A stretch of 64,000 bases of DNA from Bdellovibrio bacteriovorus. Lineage in GTDB: Bacteria; Bdellovibrionota; Bdellovibrionia; Bdellovibrionales; Bdellovibrionaceae. The position numbers and the translations under genes are program-made. Positions within the stretch are counted from its first letter, which is position 1; the number at the start of each line of letters is the position of its first letter. Location: the NCBI RefSeq assembly GCF_001592735.1, contig NZ_LUKE01000001.1, forward strand, positions 558,001 to 622,000. The letters are read 5' to 3'. The notes below the pieces were generated by a model. It was not told the DNA's origin. It saw nothing but the letters and a program-made list of their open reading frames with translations, and did not search any database. Of this stretch, positions 26,291 to 36,600 are shown piece by piece.

Positions 26291-27142
26291 ATGAATTTAG
26301 CTGTGCGATCTATTTTAGGTATTCTTGCTGTCAGCGTATTGGCTCACCCTGCTTTGGCTAATTACAATGCCACAGCAACGTCGGCATTCAATATACAGCA
26401 ACCCAAAAAAGAAGGCCGCCGCTGGAGCGGCTATATCAATGCCAGCCGCTCTTCAAGCCTCGTCGATTTTCAAGATGGCACTCGCCAAGAATCGGCTGAC
26501 TATTTGACTCGTTTTAGCTATAAATTCACCGAAACTTACGGCATGCGCCTTCAAGGCGGATATTCGCAAGATATGCGTTATTCAGAGAATAGCGATTTTG
26601 CAGATACGTCCTTAAGCCTCACCCGCACTCCAGGCAAAGTGGGTAGCAGCCTTCTTTTAGGTTACCGCGTCTCTGCTGTCGCCCCGACGTCAAAAGACTC
26701 TTACAAAAGACAAAGCCTACAAACCGCACTTTCAACAACTTTAGTGGGTATGATCAATCCAGAGCGTCTGGTTCCGAGTTTAGAAATCAGCGGGTCTGTT
26801 TCATTGGGTCGCAACATTCATCAATTTGAAACCGCCTTAGATGGACGTGTGAATAATCAATATTCGTCGGCCCAAGCCCTGTCTATCAGCTATGGCTTTA
26901 AATATGGAATTTCCATTTCGGGAGAGTTTGTTCATAAAAATGCGTGGTCTTACCAAAATGTGATGAGAGACAGTTTCGAAATGTCTCAAGAACTGGGTTT
27001 TGAGATCAATCCTTCTTTTGCCGTGGCCGTGGGCCATACGAATTCAGGATCTTCATTGCGCCCAAATGGCAATGACTCGAACGTGCAAATTATCGATGAA
27101 AAAACATCTATCCTCTATGGATCTTTAACGGCCACTTTCTAA
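26291..27142 (+). CDS. Putative outer-membrane beta-barrel protein
   Basis: 283 residues. A signal peptide ends ALA before NYNA. The mature sequence alternates polar and hydrophobic residues in short strands (YSQDMRYSEN, SLLLGYRVSAV, ALSISYGFKYGISISGEFVHK) and ends ATF with a terminal Phe, as in outer-membrane barrels. The ATG at 26291 follows GAGGAG; an earlier in-frame ATG at 26249 lacks a site. It is followed after 12 bases by the short HAD gene. Confidence 0.78.
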   Translation: MNLAVRSILGILAVSVLAHPALANYNATATSAFNIQQPKKEGRRWSGYINASRSSSLVDFQDGTRQESADYLTRFSYKFTETYGMRLQGGYSQDMRYSENSDFADTSLSLTRTPGKVGSSLLLGYRVSAVAPTSKDSYKRQSLQTALSTTLVGMINPERLVPSLEISGSVSLGRNIHQFETALDGRVNNQYSSAQALSISYGFKYGISISGEFVHKNAWSYQNVMRDSFEMSQELGFEINPSFAVAVGHTNSGSSLRPNGNDSNVQIIDEKTSILYGSLTATF

Positions 27143-27154
27143 AGGATTTTATCA

Positions 27155-27619
27155 ATGCGCTTGCGGCTCATTTTGATCCTTTTTAGTCTTTGCTTTTCCC
27201 TTCAAGCTTTTGCGCAAAACCCAAATCACGTGGATATCATTTTTGATATTGATTGGACGGCGTTTTATAGCGTCGATGAAGCCCATAGGGACGAAAAAAC
27301 CGTCTTGGTCGAAGGAAAGCTTTATCGACCGACGGACTATTTTATCGAAACCGTTGAATGGCTTTTATCTCGTCACCCCCTTAAGGCGGTCCCCTCTTTA
27401 GGGACCTTCAACTTCCAAAAGACTTTCGATCCCCTAAAAGCCACGGAAAGTTTCTTCCCGGCCTCGCGCGAGGCCTGGAGTTTAGAGAGAAATAAAGCCG
27501 CGCGCATTCCTCGGATGCTGCCCTCACATTTGAAGGACGCCGCCTGTTGCGCCCATTTTCACAGTTATCTTGTGGAAAAATCTTCGGATTTTAGTCCTCT
27601 TATATTTGTTTCAAACTGA
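27155..27619 (+). CDS. Exported HAD-like protein, apparently internally shortened
   Basis: 154 residues. A signal peptide ends AFA before QNPN. DIDWT at 31-35 is HAD motif I with both Asp. No motif II, Lys or acidic motif IV follows: after RHP at 54-56 the chain moves to AVPSLGTFNFQKTFDP and SLERNKA, which I would expect near the end of exported HAD phosphatases of this type. It looks like an in-frame core deletion, so it may be inactive. Two Cys are adjacent near the C-terminus. The gene is kept open and has a normal layout, so a residual binding role is possible. Confidence 0.55.
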   Translation: MRLRLILILFSLCFSLQAFAQNPNHVDIIFDIDWTAFYSVDEAHRDEKTVLVEGKLYRPTDYFIETVEWLLSRHPLKAVPSLGTFNFQKTFDPLKATESFFPASREAWSLERNKAARIPRMLPSHLKDAACCAHFHSYLVEKSSDFSPLIFVSN

Positions 27620-27808
27620 TATTCCGCGAATTGTCTCCTGTTCATCTTCTACACACCTTTCTGGCGTGAAATCCAATACAGCCCAGTTGTTGGTTTTTTT
27701 TGATGGCACCTTGAATGCATTTATTTCACTCCAGAGAGAGTCCCTGCCCTCAAAGCCTCTATATAAGATGTGGCCAAAGGCAGTGACATTTAAGGAACGG
27801 AGAGAACT

Positions 27809-30800
27809 ATGGTTAACAAAACTCAAGTCAACAAGGCCGTGATGTCTTTAGTCGCCTTGGTGCTGTTCATTTCGGGTTGTACAAAAACTCGAGATGCGAG
27901 ACTGAGTGATTCAGATACTTTGGCGATCTTCGCCATCTCTGACTTCGGAACTGTTCAAGACGGTGCCGGATTTGACGTTCCTTCAAAACCCGCCGTTCGC
28001 TCTCAAAGCATTTCTTCTGATAAAGCTTTATTCGGCAAGACTCGTGTGGGCTTAGATGCCGATGAGTCTTCCGTTCCAGAACGCATGCGCTTTATGTTTA
28101 ATGACTTAGAAGTTGCTGGCCAAGAAAACAAATCCATGAAGATTGCTTTTGGTGTCGATTCTAAATTCGTTACGGCCTATAAAGTGACTTCCGATCTTGG
28201 ATCACTGACGTCTTTTGAAAAGCAAATCGCGGTCAGTTCTTTAGAAGTTAGAACTGCAATCGAAATGCAAAAAGCCAAAGACAATGCGACGGTGAAGGCT
28301 CTTTCAACTAAGGTTGAAGCGGCCGCTAAAGCACGTCAAGAAGCTTTGGCAAAGCGTTCGCCAATCACTCTTTTAGTTCCTCTTTTCAAGTTCGCGGTTC
28401 AGTCTAAAGGTATCTTAGAAAGAACTAAAAATGAATTGCGCGAGGAAACTTCGAACTTAACTCTTCGTGAAACAGAATTCTCAAAAGCCACGCATATCCG
28501 TTTGGCTTTGACCTCAGATGCCCGCGAAGAAATCGGTGGCGCTAAGCAAGCGGACCAGTTAGACCAATTATATAGATCTGAGGCTTTGGACGGCCAAGTG
28601 ATGACCGCTTCAGAGCTTCAAGAGCGCTTAAGCATCAACATGAAATTCATCCCCGACCAATCTAAAGTATTCACTAAGCTTGATGCTAAAGACATGAAAG
28701 TGTTTGAAGTTATCGACGTGAAATCTTTGACGGAAGATGAAGCCCGTCGTTACGCAACAGGCAATGCCAATGGCGAAATCATCCCGTGTAAAGACGTCGC
28801 CGAAGTAGGCAATAAAGAAGCCTCTTGCGTTCTTCGTTTTGCGGCGACCGTTCCCGTAAAATACAAAAACATCCGCATGAGTGTTGCTGACGGTAAGTAC
28901 AATACTTCAAGTGCCCTTGTTTTTGATGAAGTTTCTAAGGCGCAATCCCAAGGCTTGGTGGAAGTTACTAAAAACTCTTCCGCGACTCGCAGCCGCCCAG
29001 GGGGATTGTTTGATCCTTTAAATACGATCAAGGTTTCTGACCTTCAAGGTTCCTTCTATTTCCGTCGTACTTTTGAAAGTGCGTCGAATATGATTTCTTT
29101 CGGTTACGTCGGCTTTAGCGGCGACATGTCCGTGGTTGCTTTTGAGCTAGAAAAAGATCGTTTGGTTGTTCGTAACCAAAAAGCTTTGGTCACTTACCAG
29201 GGCCAAGGCACGAAGGACCGCGAAGAGCTAATGAGCCTTCCCGTAAAATACTTTAAACTTGAAGATACCGATGCCGATGGCAGTAAACTTCAAGTCGCGC
29301 GTTTGATTGAAGCTAAAAAAGAAGATGCTCAATATTTAGAAGTCGACTTGGCGAAAAGCACGATTCCTATTTCGAACTCTCCTTTAGCTTTCTTTGACTC
29401 AGGTTCTTGCATCAAAGCCGCGGGTTCACAAAACGTGGCTAATATGGATATGCGTTTAGCTAAAGATGGCATGTTGAACTTCTCTATTGAAGGGGCCTAC
29501 ACCGTTCTTTATGGTTGCCACAGTGCTAGTACCACAGGTGAACAATTCAACTATAATATCAGTGAACGCGTTTCTTTCCGTCGCGTGGCGGATCGCAACG
29601 AGTTCGTGCAGTTTGCACCGAACTGGTCACCGTCTTTCCAAAACTCTTTGAATTTTAACATCTTCACAATGACTGATACAAATACCGGCAATGACGTCCG
29701 TCAAGGTCGTGAAGGCAGTCAGTCTTACAAACCAACTATTCATGACTTCCGTAATGGTAAGGTCTTGACTTACTGGGTTGGTGGTTTGACGAAAGAAATG
29801 TCGGAAGATCGCCGTAAACTTATCATTGAAGTTTCTCAAGAAGTCGTCGCGGAATGGAATGCAACGTTCCGCATGGCTTTCCGTGGAACGGAAAACGAGC
29901 GTTCAGGTGATTACATCGTTCTAAAAATTGAAGATGAATCAAATCAAGGTCGCCTGGGTGACTTGGATCGCAACTATTTATGGTTCATGGATATGCCTAC
30001 GGCCAATGGACTTTTGGGTGTTGCGCAGTCGGCACCAAATCCATACTCTGGGACCAACGTAGCCAATAACGTTATTATTTACTCTGGCAATATTGAAAAA
30101 CAAGTTGTCGGCACGATTGAAATGCATAAAGAGGGTCGCCGTTATGAAGCTCTTTTAGAAACGGCTAAAGTGAATGCAGTAAAAAAACTGCAAGAGCAAA
30201 TGGCTGCGGAAAAAGCCGAGGCGGCTAAATCAGCGGCAGCGGGCAAGGCTACTGGCGATCAAGATGCCGCTCAAAAATTATTAAGCACTGGTAAACAGTA
30301 CAGCGCGGCTTTGCAACGTCTATTGCAATCTGCGGCTCCAGAGCGCAAGCAATTGAACTCTCTCAATGCCATGGCGAAATCTAAAAGCATCCGCGCTTTG
30401 CGGCCGCAAATTGAAAACTTAAGAAATGAAGTTTCTGACGTTCAATTTGACTCGAAAAAGTCTTTTGCCAGCCGCGTTCTGAAACAATCTTTCCAATCTG
30501 AATTCAGAGATGATCCTGTCATGATGGAAGCCATCATTGCGCGTGAGTTACTGAACTCTGAACAAGGTCTTTCAAATGAAGTTCGCGAGCTTTTAGCTCA
30601 AAAAGCGAACATCAATGAAATGCGCGCAAAATTCGAATCAGCGGCTAGCAAACGTGGAACTTGCTTCTTGCGTTCACGTGGCGAATACCATGATTCTTTC
30701 TTGCAGCTTGATTTCAGAACGGCATTCAAAAAAGAACTTCTTTTGACATTGTCACATGAAGTAGGCCATGCGATCGGCTTGAACCACAACTTCAAAGCCA

Positions 30801-32800
30801 CTTACGATAAAGCAAACTTTAACTTCGCCGGTGAAAACACGGACCGTAATTACTCTTCAGTGATGGATTACCAAGGCTCTTCGGAAATGAACTATCAAGG
30901 TCCTGGTCCTTATGACTTGCATGCTTTGCGTGCAATTTACACCGGTCGTATCGAGCTTTCTGAAGCGGCGGCCAAGAAAGTTTCTGGCGGCGCCCTTGTG
31001 AACGGGAATGATAAACTTGAAGTTCGCGATAACTTAGTATCTATCGCTCAACTTCCTAAGTTCATGAAGTTCCGTTATACGTCAGAAATGGTTAAAAAGA
31101 ACGTTCGCGAAAAAGGTTTGATTAAACAATATGCGCAATGTTGGGACTACCAAGTTGGTGATGTGCCGGCTTGTACAAGATACGACAATGGTGCTAGTGC
31201 GACGGAAATCGTTAAAAACGAAATCCAAGATTACCACCGTGCTTACAACCGTGCCTACGTAGCCAGTGACCGTCTGAAATTCAATTGGAATAATAAAGTA
31301 GCGGCCATCAATCAATCATTGCGCACTTTCAATGCAATCCGTGGTGTTTTAGATGATTTATTTAAAATGGCCATCTATGACACGGCCACAAGCAATGAAG
31401 AAATGGCGGACTACATTAATGCCGCTCAACTTGGTTATGATTTCTTCCATGAACTGATCCGCACACCAAACACGGACAGCCCTCACGGTGAAACGAACGA
31501 GGAAATCGAAGCTCGTCTGTTCCCGATCCCGGTTAAATACCAGACTCAAGTTATGGGATCTGACGGCAAACCAACGACGGAAGACAAAATAGAAATCCGG
31601 GTTATCGAAGCTCGTCCACTGTACGATCAATTCGATTCTCCGGACCGTTTTGACACTTTGGGTATTAGCTATGACAAGACCTTTGCTTTGCAATTCTTGT
31701 TGGAAGCAAACCCCGTTCGCAACATGCAGGATTCTACGGGTTGGATTTCATACAACGAGTTCGAACAGTACTTCAAAGGAATCAGCAGTGCGACTGAATC
31801 CCCAAATATGATCACACTTCTTGAAGTGTTATCAGGACAATTGCAAGCCGGCATCATGACCCCAAATCATGAGATCGCTTCCCTTGGAGTGGCCGCACCG
31901 ATCAGCCGCACGATGTTAGATACAGCCTCCGTAGCGGTTATCGCGAGTACGAACCAATACAAAGCGATGGGCATGGATTCTTTTGCGGAATTCTTTAAAG
32001 TGACGACTTTAAAAGGCGGCAAAACGTTGACAGATCGTCCGACAGCGGTTCGTTTCGGTCAAAAATCGACGTCTCAAGCGTCGATCAAGTTTGCGGCGAT
32101 GGATAATTCTGTCGGTGCGAATGCTTTGATCGCGGTTGCGGCTCGACGCGGACTGGTTTTAGAAAACAGATCCCTTTTGGGGCAAAAAATCCAAAACTTG
32201 CTAGTTGAAGATATTAAGCTTCAACAAAAAGTGGCGGCTCTTCTAAAAACAGAAGCTTACAAAGGAAAAACAGCACAAGACGTGATGAAATCCGATGCGG
32301 ATGTTATCGCGAACATGGCTGCTAACCAAAAAATAGTGGATGATTTGACGGCGACTTTGAACACCCTGAATGCGGGTCATGTTCTAGCAACGCCAGAAGA
32401 AATCAAAGACAATCCAAATATGGCGATGGATAAGCAAGTTCTGTTGTTAAGAAGTATGTTAGCAACAACGAACAGCGCTTTGACTCAGCTTCAAATTGGT
32501 TTGAAAACAGTGGATGTTGAACAGCTTCAACCACTTTTAAGACAGCTTAGCCAGATCAAACAGCAAAATGCGCAACTTGCTTCGGCAATGCCCGTTTTAG
32601 GTTTGGGTCAGGAATTGTTGGTGGAACTCGTTGGAAACAGCATGACGCCACTGAAAGCCGGTGGCCAGATTTCATTGTCTCGCCTGGCGGGCATGATCGT
32701 CGTACCAAAAGCGGTCAGCACACCTCACGCAAATGCGATGTACGTGATCGAAGATTTAGCTCGTTACACGAAAATCTTCCATTCAGAGTACGAACAATAA
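27809..32800 (+). CDS. Giant zinc metalloprotease lipoprotein (metzincin)
   Basis: 1663 residues. The signal ends FISGC, with lipidated Cys24. The zinc site is HEVGHAIGLNH: His983, Glu984, His987, His993. A Met-turn (SVMDYQ) and GPYDLHALRAIYTG follow, as in DUF4953-type zinc proteases. Ala/Lys/Glu-rich helical stretches lie near 770-830 and in the last 200 residues, probably coiled coils. The protein is far longer than usual members. It is probably displayed on the cell surface or periplasm and may act in prey degradation or envelope remodelling (inference). GGAGAG precedes the ATG and a strong terminator follows. Confidence 0.88.
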   Translation: MVNKTQVNKAVMSLVALVLFISGCTKTRDARLSDSDTLAIFAISDFGTVQDGAGFDVPSKPAVRSQSISSDKALFGKTRVGLDADESSVPERMRFMFNDLEVAGQENKSMKIAFGVDSKFVTAYKVTSDLGSLTSFEKQIAVSSLEVRTAIEMQKAKDNATVKALSTKVEAAAKARQEALAKRSPITLLVPLFKFAVQSKGILERTKNELREETSNLTLRETEFSKATHIRLALTSDAREEIGGAKQADQLDQLYRSEALDGQVMTASELQERLSINMKFIPDQSKVFTKLDAKDMKVFEVIDVKSLTEDEARRYATGNANGEIIPCKDVAEVGNKEASCVLRFAATVPVKYKNIRMSVADGKYNTSSALVFDEVSKAQSQGLVEVTKNSSATRSRPGGLFDPLNTIKVSDLQGSFYFRRTFESASNMISFGYVGFSGDMSVVAFELEKDRLVVRNQKALVTYQGQGTKDREELMSLPVKYFKLEDTDADGSKLQVARLIEAKKEDAQYLEVDLAKSTIPISNSPLAFFDSGSCIKAAGSQNVANMDMRLAKDGMLNFSIEGAYTVLYGCHSASTTGEQFNYNISERVSFRRVADRNEFVQFAPNWSPSFQNSLNFNIFTMTDTNTGNDVRQGREGSQSYKPTIHDFRNGKVLTYWVGGLTKEMSEDRRKLIIEVSQEVVAEWNATFRMAFRGTENERSGDYIVLKIEDESNQGRLGDLDRNYLWFMDMPTANGLLGVAQSAPNPYSGTNVANNVIIYSGNIEKQVVGTIEMHKEGRRYEALLETAKVNAVKKLQEQMAAEKAEAAKSAAAGKATGDQDAAQKLLSTGKQYSAALQRLLQSAAPERKQLNSLNAMAKSKSIRALRPQIENLRNEVSDVQFDSKKSFASRVLKQSFQSEFRDDPVMMEAIIARELLNSEQGLSNEVRELLAQKANINEMRAKFESAASKRGTCFLRSRGEYHDSFLQLDFRTAFKKELLLTLSHEVGHAIGLNHNFKATYDKANFNFAGENTDRNYSSVMDYQGSSEMNYQGPGPYDLHALRAIYTGRIELSEAAAKKVSGGALVNGNDKLEVRDNLVSIAQLPKFMKFRYTSEMVKKNVREKGLIKQYAQCWDYQVGDVPACTRYDNGASATEIVKNEIQDYHRAYNRAYVASDRLKFNWNNKVAAINQSLRTFNAIRGVLDDLFKMAIYDTATSNEEMADYINAAQLGYDFFHELIRTPNTDSPHGETNEEIEARLFPIPVKYQTQVMGSDGKPTTEDKIEIRVIEARPLYDQFDSPDRFDTLGISYDKTFALQFLLEANPVRNMQDSTGWISYNEFEQYFKGISSATESPNMITLLEVLSGQLQAGIMTPNHEIASLGVAAPISRTMLDTASVAVIASTNQYKAMGMDSFAEFFKVTTLKGGKTLTDRPTAVRFGQKSTSQASIKFAAMDNSVGANALIAVAARRGLVLENRSLLGQKIQNLLVEDIKLQQKVAALLKTEAYKGKTAQDVMKSDADVIANMAANQKIVDDLTATLNTLNAGHVLATPEEIKDNPNMAMDKQVLLLRSMLATTNSALTQLQIGLKTVDVEQLQPLLRQLSQIKQQNAQLASAMPVLGLGQELLVELVGNSMTPLKAGGQISLSRLAGMIVVPKAVSTPHANAMYVIEDLARYTKIFHSEYEQ

Positions 32801-32827
32801 TTTAATATTTTTTTGGCACGTTTGTTT

Positions 32828-32870
32828 AAGCGCGGGTTTCTGCTCTCTCTAAGAGCCCGCGCTTTTTTTA
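32828..32870 (+). terminator. Rho-independent terminator of the metzincin gene
   Basis: AAGCGCGGG (32828-32836) pairs with CCCGCGCTT (32856-32864), followed by a T tract. It lies 28 bases after the metzincin stop. The T tract overlaps the stop of the convergent PilZ gene. Confidence 0.88.
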
Positions 32871-33665
32871 TGATTTTCTTATGCGCGGGAAAAGACCTTC
32901 GCCGGTCGTAAAAAGCTTCTTCAACCATACACCGAAGCTATCTTCGGGCCCAGGTAAACGTTCGACCACAATCTTACCCCGACGATGAAGTGTGGCAATG
33001 ACCTGCGACACCTTCTTTTCGCCTTCTGGATGAGGATCAAATTTAATTCCGTAACCAGGAAAATCGGGACGATTGCTTTTATACACAACTTTCCCCGGTA
33101 TGCGCACCTCAATACCTTCAAAGTTCCAGAAAATATCTGCTCGATCCCCTTCAGACAGTTCAGGACCTGTGGTCAAGTACAAGCCCCCTTGACCCAAATT
33201 TTTTATGAAAGCCGCAGTTCCGTTGACTTGACCTTCAATATCAAAGTGATAGCGAGGGGCGGCTTCCCACCAACGCAAACGCGGATCAAAATAAACTTTC
33301 TGGACCGACGGAACCACAAAATAGGCGACCACTAAAAGATCAGCGATGACCACCACTACCAAAAGTACAAAAGACATCAGGTTCGCATTCGTCGTGAAGC
33401 TATAGACGTTCGAAATAAAGACAAGCCCCAGGCAGACTAAATAAAGCCAATAACTCCATCGACGGCAAATAAGAATTAAAATCCCGGCTACAATCGGAAC
33501 AATAACATAAATAAACACCAAGGACTTCGGCAGAACTTGAGACCAATAAAACCATTGTTCAGAAATACTTCGACCGGACTTTATCGCATTTAGCAGCAGA
33601 TTTCCGAAAGGCGCAAAAATATGAAGTACTGCGATGATAATAAGCGGCCAAGGTTTTCTTTTCAT
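32868..33665 (-). CDS. Membrane-anchored PilZ-like protein
   Basis: 265 residues. Four hydrophobic helices occupy about residues 7-125. A PilZ-like domain follows with IKNLGQGGLYLTTG, corresponding to (D/N)xSxxG but with Gly in the Ser position. The RxxxR arm is not clear (PRYHFDIEG). Cyclic-di-GMP binding is therefore doubtful. The ATG at 33665 is chosen over a TTG at 33692 next to the helicase stop; neither has a clear ribosome site. It is last in the AddAB-like run. Confidence 0.72.
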   Translation of the reverse strand: MKRKPWPLIIIAVLHIFAPFGNLLLNAIKSGRSISEQWFYWSQVLPKSLVFIYVIVPIVAGILILICRRWSYWLYLVCLGLVFISNVYSFTTNANLMSFVLLVVVVIADLLVVAYFVVPSVQKVYFDPRLRWWEAAPRYHFDIEGQVNGTAAFIKNLGQGGLYLTTGPELSEGDRADIFWNFEGIEVRIPGKVVYKSNRPDFPGYGIKFDPHPEGEKKVSQVIATLHRRGKIVVERLPGPEDSFGVWLKKLFTTGEGLFPRIRKS

Positions 33666-33692
33666 AATGAAATGATAGGGAAACCGGAACAA

Positions 33693-36600
33693 CTAGACAA
33701 GCGATTCTTGTAACAGCTTTTCCATTTCAGCTTCAATCGCCGGAAGATCTGATAATGTTTTTATTTTGATAACTTCATCAAGTGGATATACCACCGCCAG
33801 CTTCACGTCCTGGATACCATCCGCATAGCCCATCTTTCTTAAAGACCAGGCATAAGCTTTCAACTGTTGAAATGCGACATCTGAATACTTTTGGGATCCC
33901 GTCTTGTAATCAACCACCCAAAGCGTCGAGTTGATGACTCCCCAAAGATCAATTTGTCCCTGTAACAAAGTGGATCCTTGCTTCATGGCAAACCCCCACT
34001 CCACAAAGCCTTTTTCAATGATCTCGAACAAAGGGATTTCAGAGGCATTCTTTAAATAATCTAATGGTTTTTTGAATTCGGGTTCAATGATACCGAGCAA
34101 GTCCTCATAAGAAGAATACTTCAAGGATTCAAAAAGACGATGAGCTTGAGTTCCCTGTTGAGCTTTCGCGAGCCCCACTCCCATTTGACTGGCCTTCGGA
34201 ACATAAACGGAATCATGAGCCGACTCCGGCGCCACCAGGGACGTCACCGAAACAGATCTTTTTACTGCTTCCGGGATAGTATGAGTCCAAGGCTTGCGCA
34301 CATCCTTATTTGCCAAAGTTTCTTGCAGCATTTTTTCAGGACGCGTGTTTTCAACCCGAACAAGGTAGGAAAAATCCTTTTCTTCGTGGAGGCCTTCTTC
34401 CAAATTCAAAGGACAGTGAGCCGCCCATGATTTTTTGCCCACTTTGCGATCCCAAAGCAAAGTAATCCCCAGTTTTGCCCGAGTTAAGGCCACGTAAAGA
34501 ACGCGATTAAACTCTTCGGCTTCCCTTTGACGAAGTTCTTCGGTGATTTGATCGGCCAAAATACTTCCATCCATTGCTTGAGTTTCATCGTTACGCACTT
34601 TGAGTGACCATAAGCCATCATTCTCCCGAACGCTGAAAACCGACGCATGACTGGCTCGTGGATCTTGTCCCATACCAGGTAAAATCACTTGGTCAAACTG
34701 CAAACCTTTAGAGGCATGCACCGTCATAAAGTTCACTCTTTTCGGTTCAATCACCGGAGTTGCATCCGCGTCCTCGCCACCTTTATCCGCAGTCAAGGTC
34801 TCTAAACTCGCATCCAAGAAATCTAAAAAGTTAAATCCTGGACGTCGTTCTTCGGAGGAAAGGAGCGAAAGGACTTTCCAAAGATTGGCTTCTCGACGTC
34901 CCGTGGAATCAACTTTAGCGGAATAATCAAAAAGACCAAAATCAACCAGTGCAGACTTTAACGTCCACGAGAGCCCCTTTTCTTCACTCATTCCCAAAAG
35001 GCCTTTGAGCGAACGGATCGGATGAGAATCCGACAACGACTCGACAGACTTTAAAGCTTCTTTCCAATAAGAATGCTTGGAATGATGGCAGAACTTTAAA
35101 AGCTCCGAATCCGCAATACCAAACCAAGGCGAACGCAAAAGAGCGACAAAGTTGGCATTGTCATGAGGATTGATTAAAAACTTTAAAATAGCCAAGGCAT
35201 CTAAAACTTCCCGACGCTCGTAAAAACTGCTGCCACTGTGAAGCTGTAAAGGAACACCGTGGTCTTGAGCCACTTTCGCAATATCTTCCAAAGTTTTATG
35301 CGTTCGTCCCAAAACACAGATCTGCTCTGGCGGAACGCCGTCTTTAAGCAATTCTTGAATGCGGGCGACCGTACTTAAAACTTCCATTGAAGTTTCGTCA
35401 TCGTCAGATGTTTCTGTCATTTGAATCTGCGCAATCGGTTGGGCGTTGCCTTTTTTCTCTTTATCCGGAGCTGGCGTCATCGCGGCAAACTGGTTTTTAC
35501 CCAGACTTGTAAAATAGAGATTTAAAAACTCCAAAACTTCCGGAGAAGAGCGGTAATTGACAAGTTTACTTTCAACCTGCCCGCCTTCATTGCGAACCTC
35601 GTCCACCTTTTGTTGAAAGACTTCCGAACGAGCTCCGCGAAAAAGATAAATGCTTTGCTGAGGATCGCCAACCACGAAGAATCTTTTTTCACCTATAAGA
35701 TGACGTAAAAGCGCCACTTGCACGGGGCTGGTATCTTGATACTCATCGACCATCCAGTAATCCCACTCTTGGGAAAACTTCACGGCCGCTTCGGGAGCTT
35801 CACGGATGATCTTGTAAGACAAAACTTCAAGATCACTCATCGACAACAGGCCTTGCTCCAGTTTAGAAGCCATAAAATCGTGAGCAAAACTTTTCGCCAG
35901 TTTTTCAAAAAGCTCACAGTTTTTTTGGTGTTTTTCCCAAAATGCTGGCCGGTATCGGCCCGATTCTAAAAGCTCATCGACGTGATCTCGGGCCTGGCTC
36001 AATTCATCATTAAGGCTTAAAGAAAATGGGGCGGAGGTTTTACGAAAAACAGGTTTTGCCAAGTGCTCCCAGAAACTTTCCAAGCGCGCATAAAAATCTT
36101 CCCAAGATTCACTTTCTTGTCTCCAAGAAAACTGCGCCAAGCTTTGAGCATATTCTTGCCATTTGTCGTTGGTCGATTCTTGTTGAATTTCTAAAGCAAC
36201 CTTGCGAATTTCACCCGCGGTTTTTTTTATAAACTTTTCTGTCTCTTTTTCAAGTTCCGCACCCGAAATAAAGCGCATTTCAGGAAATACGACGCTTTCA
36301 TTGAAATAATGAATCAAAGAATTTTCTAAAGTGCCGAAGTCATACTCTTCCAAAAGCTCTTGCAGTTGAGCGTCCTCTAAAAGGTATTTACGAATGATCT
36401 TGCGCGCGCCTTTACGGATTTCGGCTTCATTCATGATCTTATAGTCCGGCGTCAATCCCACGGCCGCTCCATAGCGCGATAAGAAAAGACTTAGCACCCC
36501 ATGGATGGTTGAAATTTGCACTTGCGACTTAGAACTTACAAAGTGAAACAGATCTTCGCGTTTTTCTTCTAGGGCTTTAGCTAAAAGGCGTTCCTTTAAT

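Noticed and set aside
27760-27767. TATATAAG as a promoter for the metzincin gene
   Set aside because: It resembles a -10 but no -35 is found at 16-18 bases; evidence too weak to list.
27570-27842. 90-codon plus-strand frame with FFDGTLNAF, similar to a HAD motif
   Set aside because: It spans the gap and the lipoprotein start out of frame, has no ribosome site, and no later HAD motifs follow.
32868-33692. TTG start at 33692 for the PilZ gene
   Set aside because: It has no ribosome site and adds a short non-family segment; ATG 33665 is more likely, although neither is strong.
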